Assembly (NCBI GenBank): GCA_036267975.1
Contig: DATAVA010000001.1
Span: forward strand, 1 to 64,000
DNA from: DAIDKA01 sp036267975
GTDB lineage: Bacteria > Pseudomonadota > Gammaproteobacteria > Steroidobacterales > Steroidobacteraceae
Direction: 5' to 3'
Length of the DNA: 64,000 nucleotides
The position numbers and the translations under genes were made by a program. The notes under the pieces were generated by a model. It saw only the letters and a program-made list of their open reading frames with translations, was not told where the DNA came from and searched no databases. Positions within the stretch are counted from its first letter, which is position 1; each line of letters starts with the position of its first letter. Shown here piece after piece: positions 56,135 through 64,000 of the stretch.

Positions 56135-57856
56135 ATGCTCACCTACCTGCATATCCTGGACTTCGCGATCATCGATGCGCTGGAGCTGGACGTGGGTAGC
56201 GGGCTCACCGTCCTCACCGGCGAAACCGGTGCCGGCAAATCCATCCTGGTCGATGCCCTGCAGCTCATCGCCGGTGGCCGCGCCGGGGCCGAGGTGGTCC
56301 GCCACGGCGCGCAGCGCGCGGAAGTCACCGCGACCTTCGAGCTGGCGCAGGCCCCGCGGGAACTGAAGAGCTGGCTCGAGGACCAATCCATCACCGTCGA
56401 ACAGGAGCTGTCGGTGCGCCGCGTGGTGGCCGCGGATGGTCGCTCGCGCGCCTATTTGAATGGCCAGTCGGTGACCGTCCAGCAGCTGCGCGACGCCGGC
56501 AACATCCTGCTCGATATTCACGGTCAGCATGAATTCCAGACCCTCACGCGCAACACCGGGCAGCGCGATCTGCTCGATGCCTACGGGCGCCACGAGGCGA
56601 TCGTCGGTGAGGTCGGCATCGCGCAGCGGGTGTGGCTGAAACTGTTGAACGCAGCCCTGGAGCTGGAAACAAAGGCGCGTGACCGCGATGCGCGGCTGTC
56701 GCTGCTGCGCTACCAGGCGCAGGAACTCACCGCGCTGGGACTCACGGGTGGTGAATTCACGAGCCTGAACGAGGAGGCCACGCGCATGGCGAACCGGGGC
56801 CGGATCACCGAATCCGTGCAGGGCGCGCTGGGGAACCTCTATGAGGGCGATGCCGGCAGCGCGCACGCCGGTGTCGCGCGTGCCCTGCAGCGACTGAAGA
56901 GCGTCGCGGGCCTCGATCCGGGCATCGCCGCGGTGCTGCCGCTGGTGGACAGCGCCGCCATCCAGATCCATGAAGCCGCCCGGGAACTGCAGCGGTACCT
57001 GGATTCGCAGGACTTTGATGCGGCGCGGCAGGATCAGGTGCAAAGACGGCTGGCGGCCATCGAGGAACTCGCGCGCAAGAACCGCGTCGCCCCCGAACAG
57101 TTGCCTGAGCGCGCCGCGGAGCTGGCAACGGAGCTGACGCAGCTGGAATCCGCGGAAGGCGATCTGGCGATGGTGCGCGCAGATCTTGCCATGGCGCTGG
57201 AACGCTATCGCGAGCAGGCCCGATTGCTGTCGGCGCGCCGGGCAACGGCCGCGCGGGCCCTGGCCAAGACGGTCACGAACCATATGCAGCAGCTGGGCAT
57301 GGCCGGCGGCCGCTTTCAGATCGATGTCACGCCGCTGGAGTCCCCCGAGCCGCAGCCCCACGGAGTCGACCAGATCGAATTTCGTGTCACGGCAAACCCC
57401 GGACAACCGCTGCGCGCCCTGTCCAAGGTGGCCTCAGGCGGCGAACTTGCCCGCCTCTCCCTGGCGGTGCAGGTCGCCTGCGCCGGGCGCGAGTCGCGCT
57501 GCATGGTGTTCGATGAGGTGGATTCGGGGATTGGTGGCGCGATCGCCGAGATCGTCGGCCGCGAGCTGCGGACGCTGGCGGAGCGGGCCCAGGTGCTGTG
57601 CGTGACGCACCTGCCCCAGGTCGCCTCCCAGGGGCATCATCACCTGCGGGTCAACAAGCTCACCGATGGCAAGACCACGCGGACCTCACTGACCGATCTG
57701 AACGAAGCGCAGCGGGTCGAGGAGCTGGCGCGGATGCTGGGGGGCGTCGATATCACCGCCAAGGCGCGCGAGCATGCCCAGGAGATGCTGCGGCAGGTCG
57801 AACTTAAGTCTTCGGCCGATGCGCACACGACTGGCGGACGCAGTGGCCGTAAATGA
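56135..57856 (+). CDS. recN: DNA repair protein RecN (SMC-like)
   Basis: SMC-family ATPase that holds DNA ends in double-strand break repair. 573 residues: LTVLTGETGAGKSILVDALQ (Walker A), NILLDIHGQHEFQTL, coiled-coil central region, signature ASGGELARLSLAVQV and Walker B CMVFDEVDSGIGG. Its last 53 bases overlap the 3' end of convergent fur. Confidence 0.97.
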   Translation: MLTYLHILDFAIIDALELDVGSGLTVLTGETGAGKSILVDALQLIAGGRAGAEVVRHGAQRAEVTATFELAQAPRELKSWLEDQSITVEQELSVRRVVAADGRSRAYLNGQSVTVQQLRDAGNILLDIHGQHEFQTLTRNTGQRDLLDAYGRHEAIVGEVGIAQRVWLKLLNAALELETKARDRDARLSLLRYQAQELTALGLTGGEFTSLNEEATRMANRGRITESVQGALGNLYEGDAGSAHAGVARALQRLKSVAGLDPGIAAVLPLVDSAAIQIHEAARELQRYLDSQDFDAARQDQVQRRLAAIEELARKNRVAPEQLPERAAELATELTQLESAEGDLAMVRADLAMALERYREQARLLSARRATAARALAKTVTNHMQQLGMAGGRFQIDVTPLESPEPQPHGVDQIEFRVTANPGQPLRALSKVASGGELARLSLAVQVACAGRESRCMVFDEVDSGIGGAIAEIVGRELRTLAERAQVLCVTHLPQVASQGHHHLRVNKLTDGKTTRTSLTDLNEAQRVEELARMLGGVDITAKAREHAQEMLRQVELKSSADAHTTGGRSGRK

Positions 57857-58232
57857 TCAGGGAATGATCCCGGATCTCGAATCCGAGCTTCTTGGCCACC
57901 GACCCCTGCCGCTCTTCGATGCCCGAATCCATGAACTCTTCGACCCGGCCGCAGTCCAGACACACAATGTGGTCATGGTGAGTGCCATGGTTGATTTCAA
58001 AGACCGCCATTCCGTCTTCGAAGTGGTGCCGGGTGACCAGGCCCGCGGCCTCGAACTGCGTCAGCACCCGATACACCGTCGCCAGACCGATGTCCTCGTT
58101 GGACTCGAGCAATGAACGGTAGATATCCTCCGCCGACAGGTGTCGCGTCTGGCTGCTTTCCAGGAGTTCCAGGATCTTCAGCCGGGGCAGCGTTACCTTC
58201 AGACCGGCCTTGCGCAGGTCCTTACCTTCCAT
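57804..58232 (-). CDS. fur: Ferric uptake regulator Fur
   Basis: Iron-responsive repressor, 142 residues. Winged helix KAGLKVTLPRLKILELLESS with SAEDIYRSLLESNEDIGLAT, and the metal-binding domain HHFEDGMAVFEINHGTHHDH with CLDCGRVEEF. A second Cys pair near the end (YGHCVRQSCA) could serve structural zinc. The ATG at 58232 has AGGAG 8 bases upstream; a frame 17 residues longer is not used. Divergent from bamE; the spacer has an A/T-rich stretch but no good Fur box. Confidence 0.96.
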   Translation of the reverse strand: MEGKDLRKAGLKVTLPRLKILELLESSQTRHLSAEDIYRSLLESNEDIGLATVYRVLTQFEAAGLVTRHHFEDGMAVFEINHGTHHDHIVCLDCGRVEEFMDSGIEERQGSVAKKLGFEIRDHSLIIYGHCVRQSCAHRPKT

Positions 58233-58305
58233 GCCGTGTTCTCCTGATGCCAGGCGGCTTCGGCCCGGGCGATGCGGTATCATTCATTGATTATCCCGGA
58301 TTCAA

Positions 58306-58704
58306 GTGACAAGTCACGTGATCAGATTCCAGCCAGTTCTTCCGTGGCGCCGTATCGGCGCCACTTGCGCCTGCCTCGTCCTGCTCGGCACCGTGTCCGC
58401 CTGCGTCTATCGCGTGACCGTGCAACAGGGAAATTACCTTGAAAAGCGCAATACCGATCAGCTCGCCACAGGCATGACCAAGGTGCAGGTACGCTATCTG
58501 CTCGGCACGCCCATGATGCCGGCGATTTTCGACGCCGACCGCTGGGACTACGTGTACTACCTGAAGGTCGGCCGCCAGCAGCCGTACCAGCGGCAACTGA
58601 CCGTGTATTTCAAGGACGACAAGGTCGAGCGGATCGACAAGCACAATCAGGATGCGGTGACCCCGGACGCGCCGGAGGGCCGCGTCCCTGCGCCCGCCCT
58701 GTAG
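58306..58704 (+). CDS. bamE: Outer membrane assembly lipoprotein BamE (OmlA/SmpA)
   Basis: Accessory lipoprotein of the Bam beta-barrel assembly complex. 132 residues: signal peptide, lipobox VSAC (Cys near 33), QQGNYLEKRNTDQLATGMTK, LGTPMMPAIFDADRWDYVYY and the last strand QLTVYFKDDKVERIDKH. GTG start at 58306 or 58318; neither has a clear ribosome site. Divergent from fur, conserved order in gammaproteobacteria. Confidence 0.94.
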   Translation: MTSHVIRFQPVLPWRRIGATCACLVLLGTVSACVYRVTVQQGNYLEKRNTDQLATGMTKVQVRYLLGTPMMPAIFDADRWDYVYYLKVGRQQPYQRQLTVYFKDDKVERIDKHNQDAVTPDAPEGRVPAPAL

Positions 58705-58721
58705 GCCTCGGATCAGTACGC

Positions 58722-59012
58722 TCAGCGCCCCCGCGCCCGCGCGCGCCGACTGGCCCGCGGGTCATTGATCAAAGCCCTGTAGATCTCCACCCGATCCCCG
58801 TCGGCCGGCACATCGTCGCGACGGCAAGGCTCCCCAAAAATGCCAATTGAGTCCGAGTCCCAGGGCACGTCGCGGTCCTCGCCGCGCGTGCGCGCCATGA
58901 TGCGCGCCTGCTCGAGCACTTCGGCGACGGTCGCGCTCAGGGGCAGCTCCATGGCCCACAGGAACTGCCGCGCCGGCAGCCCGAACGCCACGGTGCAGTG
59001 CTTAGTGCCCAT
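58722..59012 (-). CDS. rnfH: RnfH-family (RatB) ubiquitin-like protein
   Basis: A 96-residue beta-grasp protein of the RnfH family. VAFGLPARQFLWAMELP opens it and the signature DGDRVEIYRALINDP follows, ending in a basic RRARARGR tail. Function is unclear; it is paired with ratA almost universally. The ATG at 59012 overlaps the ratA stop by 11 bases. Confidence 0.93.
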   Translation of the reverse strand: MGTKHCTVAFGLPARQFLWAMELPLSATVAEVLEQARIMARTRGEDRDVPWDSDSIGIFGEPCRRDDVPADGDRVEIYRALINDPRASRRARARGR

Positions 59013-59451
59013 CGGCCGCCAAAGCCCGCGCGCGCGCCACGAAGGCATCGACGAGCGATGCGGCCGTCTCTTCAAACAGCGGCTCGAATACCATCGCAGC
59101 CAGGCGGTTGGCAAATGCGAAGCGCAATACCAGATCGATGCGGCAGCCGGGCTGTTCGGGCATAGCGACCGGTGTGAAGGTCCAGTCCCCTTCGAGGGTC
59201 TTGAACGGACCACTGACGAGTTGCATGGCGATATGCCGATTGGCGGTCAGCGCATTGCGCGTGGTGAACTGGGAGTTGAGCGGACCGCGCCGCACCCCGA
59301 CGCTGGCCAGGATTTCCCGGTCGGTCCGCGACAGAACCTGCGCGCTCGTGCACCACGGCAAAAACTGTGGATAGCTCTCAATGTCATTGATCAGCGCAAA
59401 CATCCGCTGCGGAGATTGCGCGACCAGTGCCGTGCGCCTGACTTCCCTCAT
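59002..59451 (-). CDS. ratA: RatA/COQ10-like START-fold protein
   Basis: A 149-residue SRPBCC protein. REVRRTALVAQSPQRMFALI, ESYPQFLPWC, and FTPVAMPEQPGCRIDLVLRF fit the Coq10/RatA family. E. coli RatA blocks 70S formation; Coq10 relatives bind ubiquinone. Both roles are possible. It overlaps rnfH and is divergent from smpB. Confidence 0.93.
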   Translation of the reverse strand: MREVRRTALVAQSPQRMFALINDIESYPQFLPWCTSAQVLSRTDREILASVGVRRGPLNSQFTTRNALTANRHIAMQLVSGPFKTLEGDWTFTPVAMPEQPGCRIDLVLRFAFANRLAAMVFEPLFEETAASLVDAFVARARALAADGH

Positions 59452-59471
59452 CGGTAGAATTGTGCCCGAAA

Positions 59472-59939
59472 ATGCCGCAGACCAAAGCTGAACCCAAACT
59501 GATCGCCGAAAACCGCAAGGCGCGCTTCGATTACTTCATCGAGGATCGCTACGAGGCCGGCATGGTGCTGCAGGGCTGGGAAGTGAAGGCCATGCGCGCC
59601 GGCAAGGCGCAGCTGACTGAATCCTATGCATATGTAAAGAACGGGGAAGCCTTCCTGTACGGGGCCCACATTGCACCCCTGATGACGACGTCGACCCACG
59701 TCATCGCCGAACCCACCCGCACTCGCAAGCTGCTGCTCAATCTCGCCGAACTTGAGCAGCTGGAAAATGCCGTGGAACGCGAGGGCTATACCCTCGTGCC
59801 GCTGCAGATGTACTGGAAAGCGGGCCGCGCGAAGCTGCAGATCGGCATCGCCAAGGGCAAGAAGCAGCACGACAAGCGCGCCACCGAGAAGGACCGCGAC
59901 TGGCAGCGCGACAAGGCCCGCATCCTGCGCACGCGCTAG
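59472..59939 (+). CDS. smpB: SsrA-binding protein SmpB
   Basis: Delivers tmRNA to stalled ribosomes. 155 residues: KARFDYFIEDRYEAGMVLQG, WEVKAMRAGKAQLTESYAYV, PTRTRKLLLN, GIAKGKKQHDKR and the C-terminal tail WQRDKARILRTR. ATG at 59472 is preceded by TAGAAT about 11 bases upstream, so the leader may be very short. ssrA begins about 4 kb downstream. Confidence 0.97.
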   Translation: MPQTKAEPKLIAENRKARFDYFIEDRYEAGMVLQGWEVKAMRAGKAQLTESYAYVKNGEAFLYGAHIAPLMTTSTHVIAEPTRTRKLLLNLAELEQLENAVEREGYTLVPLQMYWKAGRAKLQIGIAKGKKQHDKRATEKDRDWQRDKARILRTR

Positions 59940-60712
59940 GGGAACGCGTACGCCAGATTGAACGTGACCTGCGAATCGGTCTTGACCAGGCCAACCGGCG
60001 GCGCGCTGTTGTGGCGCACCTCATAACCCACCGTGATGGCGAGCGCCTTGGACATGTTCACCTGCAGACCCAGATCATTCTGCAGCAGCGTATTGTCCGA
60101 GCCTGATTCCACCGCAACCACATCGGTGAGCTTGGTAGTGGCATTGAACGCGTACATGCCCTTGATGTTCCCCGTGACGACGGCACCGGTTTCAACATCC
60201 AAAGGGATGCGCGCGATCACATCGCCGCCGGCATCCTTGTCGAGCAGTTCCGGCCGCAGGCGTCGATAGCCGACACCCACCTGGGCATCCAGCGTCGCAT
60301 CGGCAAATTTCACGATGGAATAGCCGGCGCCCGCCGACACGGTTTCCTGGTACTGGAAGCCGCTGAACTTGTCGTCGGCGTAGTGCAGCGCGCCAAAGCC
60401 GAACAGGCGATTCGTGAAGTTGTAGTTGGACTGCCATTGCGCATCCAGATTCTCGGCGCTGACGATGTCATTGGACTTGCCGTACAGTCCGGCCAGCTGC
60501 AGCTCGTGCTTCCAGGCCCCGACGACGTAGGCGGCGTCGAGCTTTGCATTGGCAGTCTGCGCATCGGTGTTGCCGTGCGATGACACGTACCCGACCTGCG
60601 CCTTGACCGTCAGCGGTGGGGGTGGCGGCGCCGGAGCGTCGTCGGCCATGGCCAAGACGGGTGCGAGCAGCATCGCGACCGGAAATGCTGACTTCAGAAT
60701 CTTTGCGACCAT
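59936..60712 (-). CDS. DUF481-family outer membrane protein
   Basis: A predicted 258-residue outer-membrane beta-barrel. Signal peptide (FPVAMLLAPVLAMA), a Pro run (PAPPPPPLTV), then amphipathic strands (VKAQVGYVSSHGNTDAQT, KHELQLAGLYGKSND, LFGFGALHYADDKFSGFQY) and a terminal Phe (VTFNLAYAFP). This pattern fits DUF481/YdiY. Function unknown; members are acid- or salt-inducible in some enterobacteria. It overlaps the smpB stop by 4 bases, convergent. Confidence 0.9.
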   Translation of the reverse strand: MVAKILKSAFPVAMLLAPVLAMADDAPAPPPPPLTVKAQVGYVSSHGNTDAQTANAKLDAAYVVGAWKHELQLAGLYGKSNDIVSAENLDAQWQSNYNFTNRLFGFGALHYADDKFSGFQYQETVSAGAGYSIVKFADATLDAQVGVGYRRLRPELLDKDAGGDVIARIPLDVETGAVVTGNIKGMYAFNATTKLTDVVAVESGSDNTLLQNDLGLQVNMSKALAITVGYEVRHNSAPPVGLVKTDSQVTFNLAYAFP

Positions 60713-60778
60713 GTCGTGTCCTTTTCCATTGCAAAAGCGCGCGGATTAAGCACCGCCCCAGTGTGCAAGTCACGTTAC

Positions 60779-62410
60779 TTACCTGTAGGTGTCCGGACAC
60801 CGGTCAGGCGTTGCATAGCCGCCATAGGCCGGATAAAGCGTCAGCAGCCGGCGCGTCACCCCGTTGGTCCAGCCAAACCCATCCTGGAGTGGGTACTCGC
60901 CACCCGCACCGCCACCGGCCGTCACCACATTGTATTTTTCGACCAGCCTGCCACTGTGCTGATACGCAGTGGTGACATTGACCAGCCATCGGCACGCAAT
61001 GGTGGCGGCCAGCTCCGGCGCGCCGCTGTCGCGCAACCCTCTGACCGCGATCCATTGCAGCGGGGCCCAGCCATTCGGCGCATCCCACTGTTGGCCCGTT
61101 GTCAGCTGTGTCGTGGCGAGCCCACCCCGACCCAGTAACGAAGCGTGCACCACCGCGGCGACCTGCCCCGCCTGGACCGCGCTGGCCAACGACTCGAACA
61201 GCGGGTACAGGGTTGCCGCGGACAATACGCGGGTGTGCTGACCATCGGTCCAACGATAGTCACTATAGATGTGCCGCTGCGGATTCCACAGATACCGGTC
61301 AACGGCGCGGTGCCGGGCCGCAGCGCGCCGCGTGAAGTCCGCCGCGCACGGCTGATCGCCCGCCCGCTCACAGCCCGCGCGGATCGCCTGCTCCAGGCCG
61401 TACAGCAGACTGTTCAGATCCACCGGCACAATCTGGGTGGTCTCAATAGATGCCAGCGACTGCGGGTCGGCCAGCCAGCGTGAACTGAAGTCCCAGCCGC
61501 TTTCCGCGGCGGCGCGGATGTCCCGATACACCTGCTTCGACTCGCGCCGGCTGCTGCGCGCCAAGGCCGTGTCCTCGCGCCACGATTCGTCGCGCGGCCG
61601 ATCGACATCATCCCAATAGCGGTTCAGCACGGTACCATCGGGCAGCCGCACCACGCGGCGGAGTGCGTCAGTACCTTTGAGCTGCGCCGCACCGGCCATC
61701 CAGTAGGCGTACTCGCGCCGCAGTTGCGGCAGGTAGCGCGCCCAGGCGGCGGCCGGGTCCTGCGGCTGCGACAGCGCGACCATTTCGAAGAAGAACGGCG
61801 GCTGCGAGCGGCCCAGGTAGTAGCTACGCGTGCCGTTTGGAATGTGCCCATAGCGGTCGATCAGCCACGCAAAGTCGCTGATCATGTCCTGCACCAAATC
61901 GCGCCGACCACTTTGCGCCAGTCCCAGCATCGTGAAGTAGGAATCCCAGTAATACAGCTCCCGGAACCGGCCACCGGGCACCACGTAGGGCTTCGGCACG
62001 GGTAATGCCGAGGAATACGGTGGCACGGTCGCGCTCCTGCGTTCAAGCTGCGACCACAAGGTATCGATGTGCACGCTAAGCGGCATCGGTGCGATCGAAC
62101 CCTGCGGCGGTGCAGGCGCCGCGGTGGTGTCGGGCACGCTGAAGTGCCGGCGGACAAACAACCGCAACGCGGCGAGCGACCGCGGCCGCTGTGCGTGATA
62201 CTCGCGCAGAATTGTTGCGGGTGAGGCAAGCGGCACCGCATCGGGGAATGTCTTGCTGTCGCGGAACAGCGCGGCGCTCTGCACTGCCACGAACAGATCT
62301 TCGAATTCGGCCTGCGGCGGCCGGGGCGTACCCGACGCAGCGACACCCGCCGTCAGCAGACACAGGGCCGATACCCAAATACAACGGCGCGAGCGGCTGG
62401 ATCGTGACAT
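60779..62410 (-). CDS. treA: Periplasmic alpha,alpha-trehalase (GH37)
   Basis: Splits trehalose into two glucose in the periplasm. 543 residues with signal peptide (CIWVSALCLLTAGVAASG) and an (alpha/alpha)6 barrel. Family signatures: PGGRFRELYYWDSYFTMLGL and QWDAPNGWAPLQWIAVRGL. Other motifs are SDFAWLIDRYGHIPNGTRSY and the C-terminal EKYNVV, with GGGGEYPLQDGFGWTNGV-like region at the end. It follows the MscS-family gene by 9 bases on the same strand. Confidence 0.95.
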   Translation of the reverse strand: MSRSSRSRRCIWVSALCLLTAGVAASGTPRPPQAEFEDLFVAVQSAALFRDSKTFPDAVPLASPATILREYHAQRPRSLAALRLFVRRHFSVPDTTAAPAPPQGSIAPMPLSVHIDTLWSQLERRSATVPPYSSALPVPKPYVVPGGRFRELYYWDSYFTMLGLAQSGRRDLVQDMISDFAWLIDRYGHIPNGTRSYYLGRSQPPFFFEMVALSQPQDPAAAWARYLPQLRREYAYWMAGAAQLKGTDALRRVVRLPDGTVLNRYWDDVDRPRDESWREDTALARSSRRESKQVYRDIRAAAESGWDFSSRWLADPQSLASIETTQIVPVDLNSLLYGLEQAIRAGCERAGDQPCAADFTRRAAARHRAVDRYLWNPQRHIYSDYRWTDGQHTRVLSAATLYPLFESLASAVQAGQVAAVVHASLLGRGGLATTQLTTGQQWDAPNGWAPLQWIAVRGLRDSGAPELAATIACRWLVNVTTAYQHSGRLVEKYNVVTAGGGAGGEYPLQDGFGWTNGVTRRLLTLYPAYGGYATPDRCPDTYR

Positions 62411-62419
62411 CGTCGAAGC

Positions 62420-63838
62420 CTATAGTGGCGCGGACTCGGCGCCGCGCGCCAGCTGGGCGCGCCACTGGGGCAGAGCGTGCGGCCACCTTGTCTGGATGCA
62501 GGCAATGAACTTTTCGCGAATCTCGCAGCGCAAGTCGAAGTTCGTCGCGGAATCCGTCGAGGTCGCGAGCACGCGCAACTGCATGGTCCGCTCGCTCGTA
62601 TCCGTCACCTGCAGGTTCCAGAAGCGCCGGTCCCAGCGCGAACTGCTCTCGATGATGTCTTTGAGGACACCCCGTCCCTCCTCCACCGGGAAGCTATAGT
62701 CGACCCAGACGATGACCTGGCCGAGGATCTGCGCCGATGAGCGGGTCCAGTTCGCGAAGGGCTTCTCGATGAAATAACTCAGCGGCACGATCAGGCGCCG
62801 GTCATCCCAGATATGGATGACGACGTAGGTGAGGGTGATCTCCTCGATGCGTCCCCACTCCCCTTCGACCACCACCACATCGTCCTGACGCATCGGCTGG
62901 GCCAGCGCGATCTGGAACCCGGCGAACAGGTTGCCGAGGGTCTTCTGCGCGGCAATGCCGGCGATGATGCCGACCACGCCGGCTGAGGCGAGCAGGCTGG
63001 CCCCGACCTGGCGCACTTCGGCGAACAGCATCAGGACGCAGGCAATGGTCACCAGGGCAATGCCGACATCGATGACCTTGCCGATCACGCGCACCTGCGT
63101 GTAGACGGTACGGGCGCGCAGATTGTCGGTGGCCGCAAGATCGTAACGACGCAGCAGCGCCTGCTCGCCAGTGCGCGTCGCCTGCAGCAGGACGGCGGCG
63201 ACTGCGCCGATGAACACGATGCTGGTGGCCCGCGAAGCAATGCCGGCGAAACGCTCCGGAAGCTCCAGAATCGGCAGCATCAGTATCGCGCCCAGCACCG
63301 GCAGCATGACGCGCGCACTTCTGCCCAACAATGGCAGTACCAGGTCATCAATCCTGGTCTGCGTGCGCGCCGCCCAGCCGCTCAGCCAGGATTCCAGCAC
63401 ATGCGTCAAGCGATAGATGAGCCACACGATGATGGCGAAGGCGCCCACCCTGGCAAGCGAATCAAACAGGGTCTGAAAAAGACTGATCGCAGCCGGTGGC
63501 GCGATGTGTGGCAGCAATACTCCGAGACTCAGGTATAAGGCGCATCCCCCGACAAAGACCTGGGCCGGCGTGCCCAAGGCAAACGCCGCCAGATGGCGCA
63601 GCGGCGCCGCTCGGGTCGTGGTCGCACCGTGCCGCGCCCGCTGCCGCGCGAGTATTGCGAGCGCCGTGCTAACGAGCGCCGCCAGCACCAGGATCACCAC
63701 GATACTTCCCAGATCGAGCGCCGAAAAGGAGCCGATGACGGGACGCTGCGCTGCGGGCCCCGCGACGTCGAGAATCAATGCGCGGATCAAAATGACGGGC
63801 CCGGCGGAGGCGGAGTCCACTGCTGCAGTGGTGTTCAT
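62420..63838 (-). CDS. MscS-family mechanosensitive channel (longer type)
   Basis: A 472-residue member with extra N-terminal membrane segments. Five to six hydrophobic segments (DLGSIVVILVLAALVSTALA, FVGGCALYLSLGVLLPH, RVGAFAIIVWLIYRL, VMLPVLGAILMLPILELP, GIALVTIACVLMLFA) precede the core LLASAGVVGIIAGIAAQKTL. The pore helix runs into GNLFAGFQIALAQPMRQDDV and the beta domain EITLTYVVIHIWDDRRLIVP. The ATG has AAGGAGG upstream. Cotranscribed with trehalase; together they could manage osmotic balance. Confidence 0.92.
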   Translation of the reverse strand: MNTTAAVDSASAGPVILIRALILDVAGPAAQRPVIGSFSALDLGSIVVILVLAALVSTALAILARQRARHGATTTRAAPLRHLAAFALGTPAQVFVGGCALYLSLGVLLPHIAPPAAISLFQTLFDSLARVGAFAIIVWLIYRLTHVLESWLSGWAARTQTRIDDLVLPLLGRSARVMLPVLGAILMLPILELPERFAGIASRATSIVFIGAVAAVLLQATRTGEQALLRRYDLAATDNLRARTVYTQVRVIGKVIDVGIALVTIACVLMLFAEVRQVGASLLASAGVVGIIAGIAAQKTLGNLFAGFQIALAQPMRQDDVVVVEGEWGRIEEITLTYVVIHIWDDRRLIVPLSYFIEKPFANWTRSSAQILGQVIVWVDYSFPVEEGRGVLKDIIESSSRWDRRFWNLQVTDTSERTMQLRVLATSTDSATNFDLRCEIREKFIACIQTRWPHALPQWRAQLARGAESAPL

Positions 63839-63951
63839 CGTGGCCTCCTTGTGAAGCCTGGTGGCAACCCTAGGCTACGGGCTGCGAAGGCGAAAATGCC
63901 GCAGTTTCTGCTGTCGGCGCCCGCTGACACGCGGCCAGGAGGCGTTTGCGG

Positions 63952-63957
63952 TATACT
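63952..63957 (+). promoter_or_regulatory. -10 element of ssrA
   Basis: TATACT lies about 16 bases before the tmRNA 5' end, giving room for a short precursor. A -35 at 17 bases is not convincing (CTGACA is present but 22 bases away). Confidence 0.45.
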
Positions 63958-63972
63958 GCCGGCGTTCCAGAA

Positions 63973-64000
63973 GGGGGCGACCGGTTTCGACGTGGGTTGC
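63973..64000 (+). ncRNA. ssrA: tmRNA (ssrA), 5' end only
   Basis: The sequence GGGGGCGACCGGTTTCGACG followed by TGGGTTGC is the conserved 5' acceptor/D-like domain of tmRNA. The rest lies beyond position 64000. tmRNA with SmpB rescues ribosomes stalled on truncated mRNAs; smpB is about 4 kb upstream. Confidence 0.9.

Noticed and set aside
58275..58297. Possible Fur box between fur and bamE
   Set aside because: The A/T-rich stretch matches only about the first 7 of 19 consensus positions; not supported.
58306..58317. Palindrome GTGACaaGTCAC at the bamE start
   Set aside because: A short isolated palindrome within the coding start, without a partner or conservation evidence.

Overview
The window is a compact, GC-rich chromosomal segment from a gammaproteobacterium. 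The housekeeping blocks have typical gammaproteobacterial content and order: hrcA-grpE-dnaK-dnaJ-dapB-carA-carB-greA, yhbY/rlmE, ftsH-folP-glmM-tpiA-secG-tRNA-Leu, and recN/fur/bamE/rnfH/ratA/smpB near ssrA. The complex I operon has separate nuoC and nuoD, a short nuoG without the N7 cluster ligands, and a long internal insertion in NuoC. Together this suggests a lineage outside the enterics, near Xanthomonadales/Nevskiales/Steroidobacterales. That placement is inference; no 16S gene is present. No transposase, integrase, CRISPR array or rRNA was seen, and no gap between genes exceeds about 300 bases.

Positions 1-23205 are an accessory region of short operons. They hold trehalose synthesis (glgX/treX-treY, cut by the left edge), an Lrp-type regulator divergent from a MetE-like enzyme, a small cytochrome c, an NTF2-like protein, an MscS channel, a yeast-type cytosine deaminase homologue, a large DUF4382-type lipoprotein and a fatty acid desaturase. 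The most interesting block is 12048-17522. An IclR regulator there is divergent from five minus-strand genes: citryl-CoA lyase-like, family III CoA-transferase, VOC protein, MetE-like enzyme and intradiol ring-cleavage dioxygenase. A near-perfect 12-bp inverted repeat sits between them. It looks like an uncharacterised aromatic or thiol/methyl-linked catabolic pathway. Next come a BlaI-type repressor overlapping an O-methyltransferase gene, an MFS transporter, a small secreted protein, and a secretory-lipase-like lipoprotein next to an OmpW porin.

Positions 23206-37589 hold the complete 14-gene nuoA-N operon on the minus strand, encoding the proton-pumping NADH:quinone oxidoreductase. The genes overlap or nearly abut. 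Upstream lie a tRNA-Leu(GAG) and the secG-tpiA-glmM-folP-ftsH-rlmE series. A divergent yhbY and a convergent greA then link to carB-carA-dapB-dnaJ-dnaK-grpE-hrcA, so protein folding, pyrimidine/arginine and lysine/cell-wall precursor supply sit together. Several conserved genes (carB, ftsH, glmM, nuoC) appear to start at TTG, supported by Shine-Dalgarno position and alignment to the family N-terminus.

Positions 55235-64000 run nadK-recN (plus) against fur (minus, 3' ends overlapping), then bamE, rnfH-ratA, smpB, a DUF481 outer-membrane protein, and a minus-strand pair of an MscS-family channel and a periplasmic trehalase. The window ends inside the 5' end of ssrA (tmRNA), whose partner smpB lies about 4 kb upstream.
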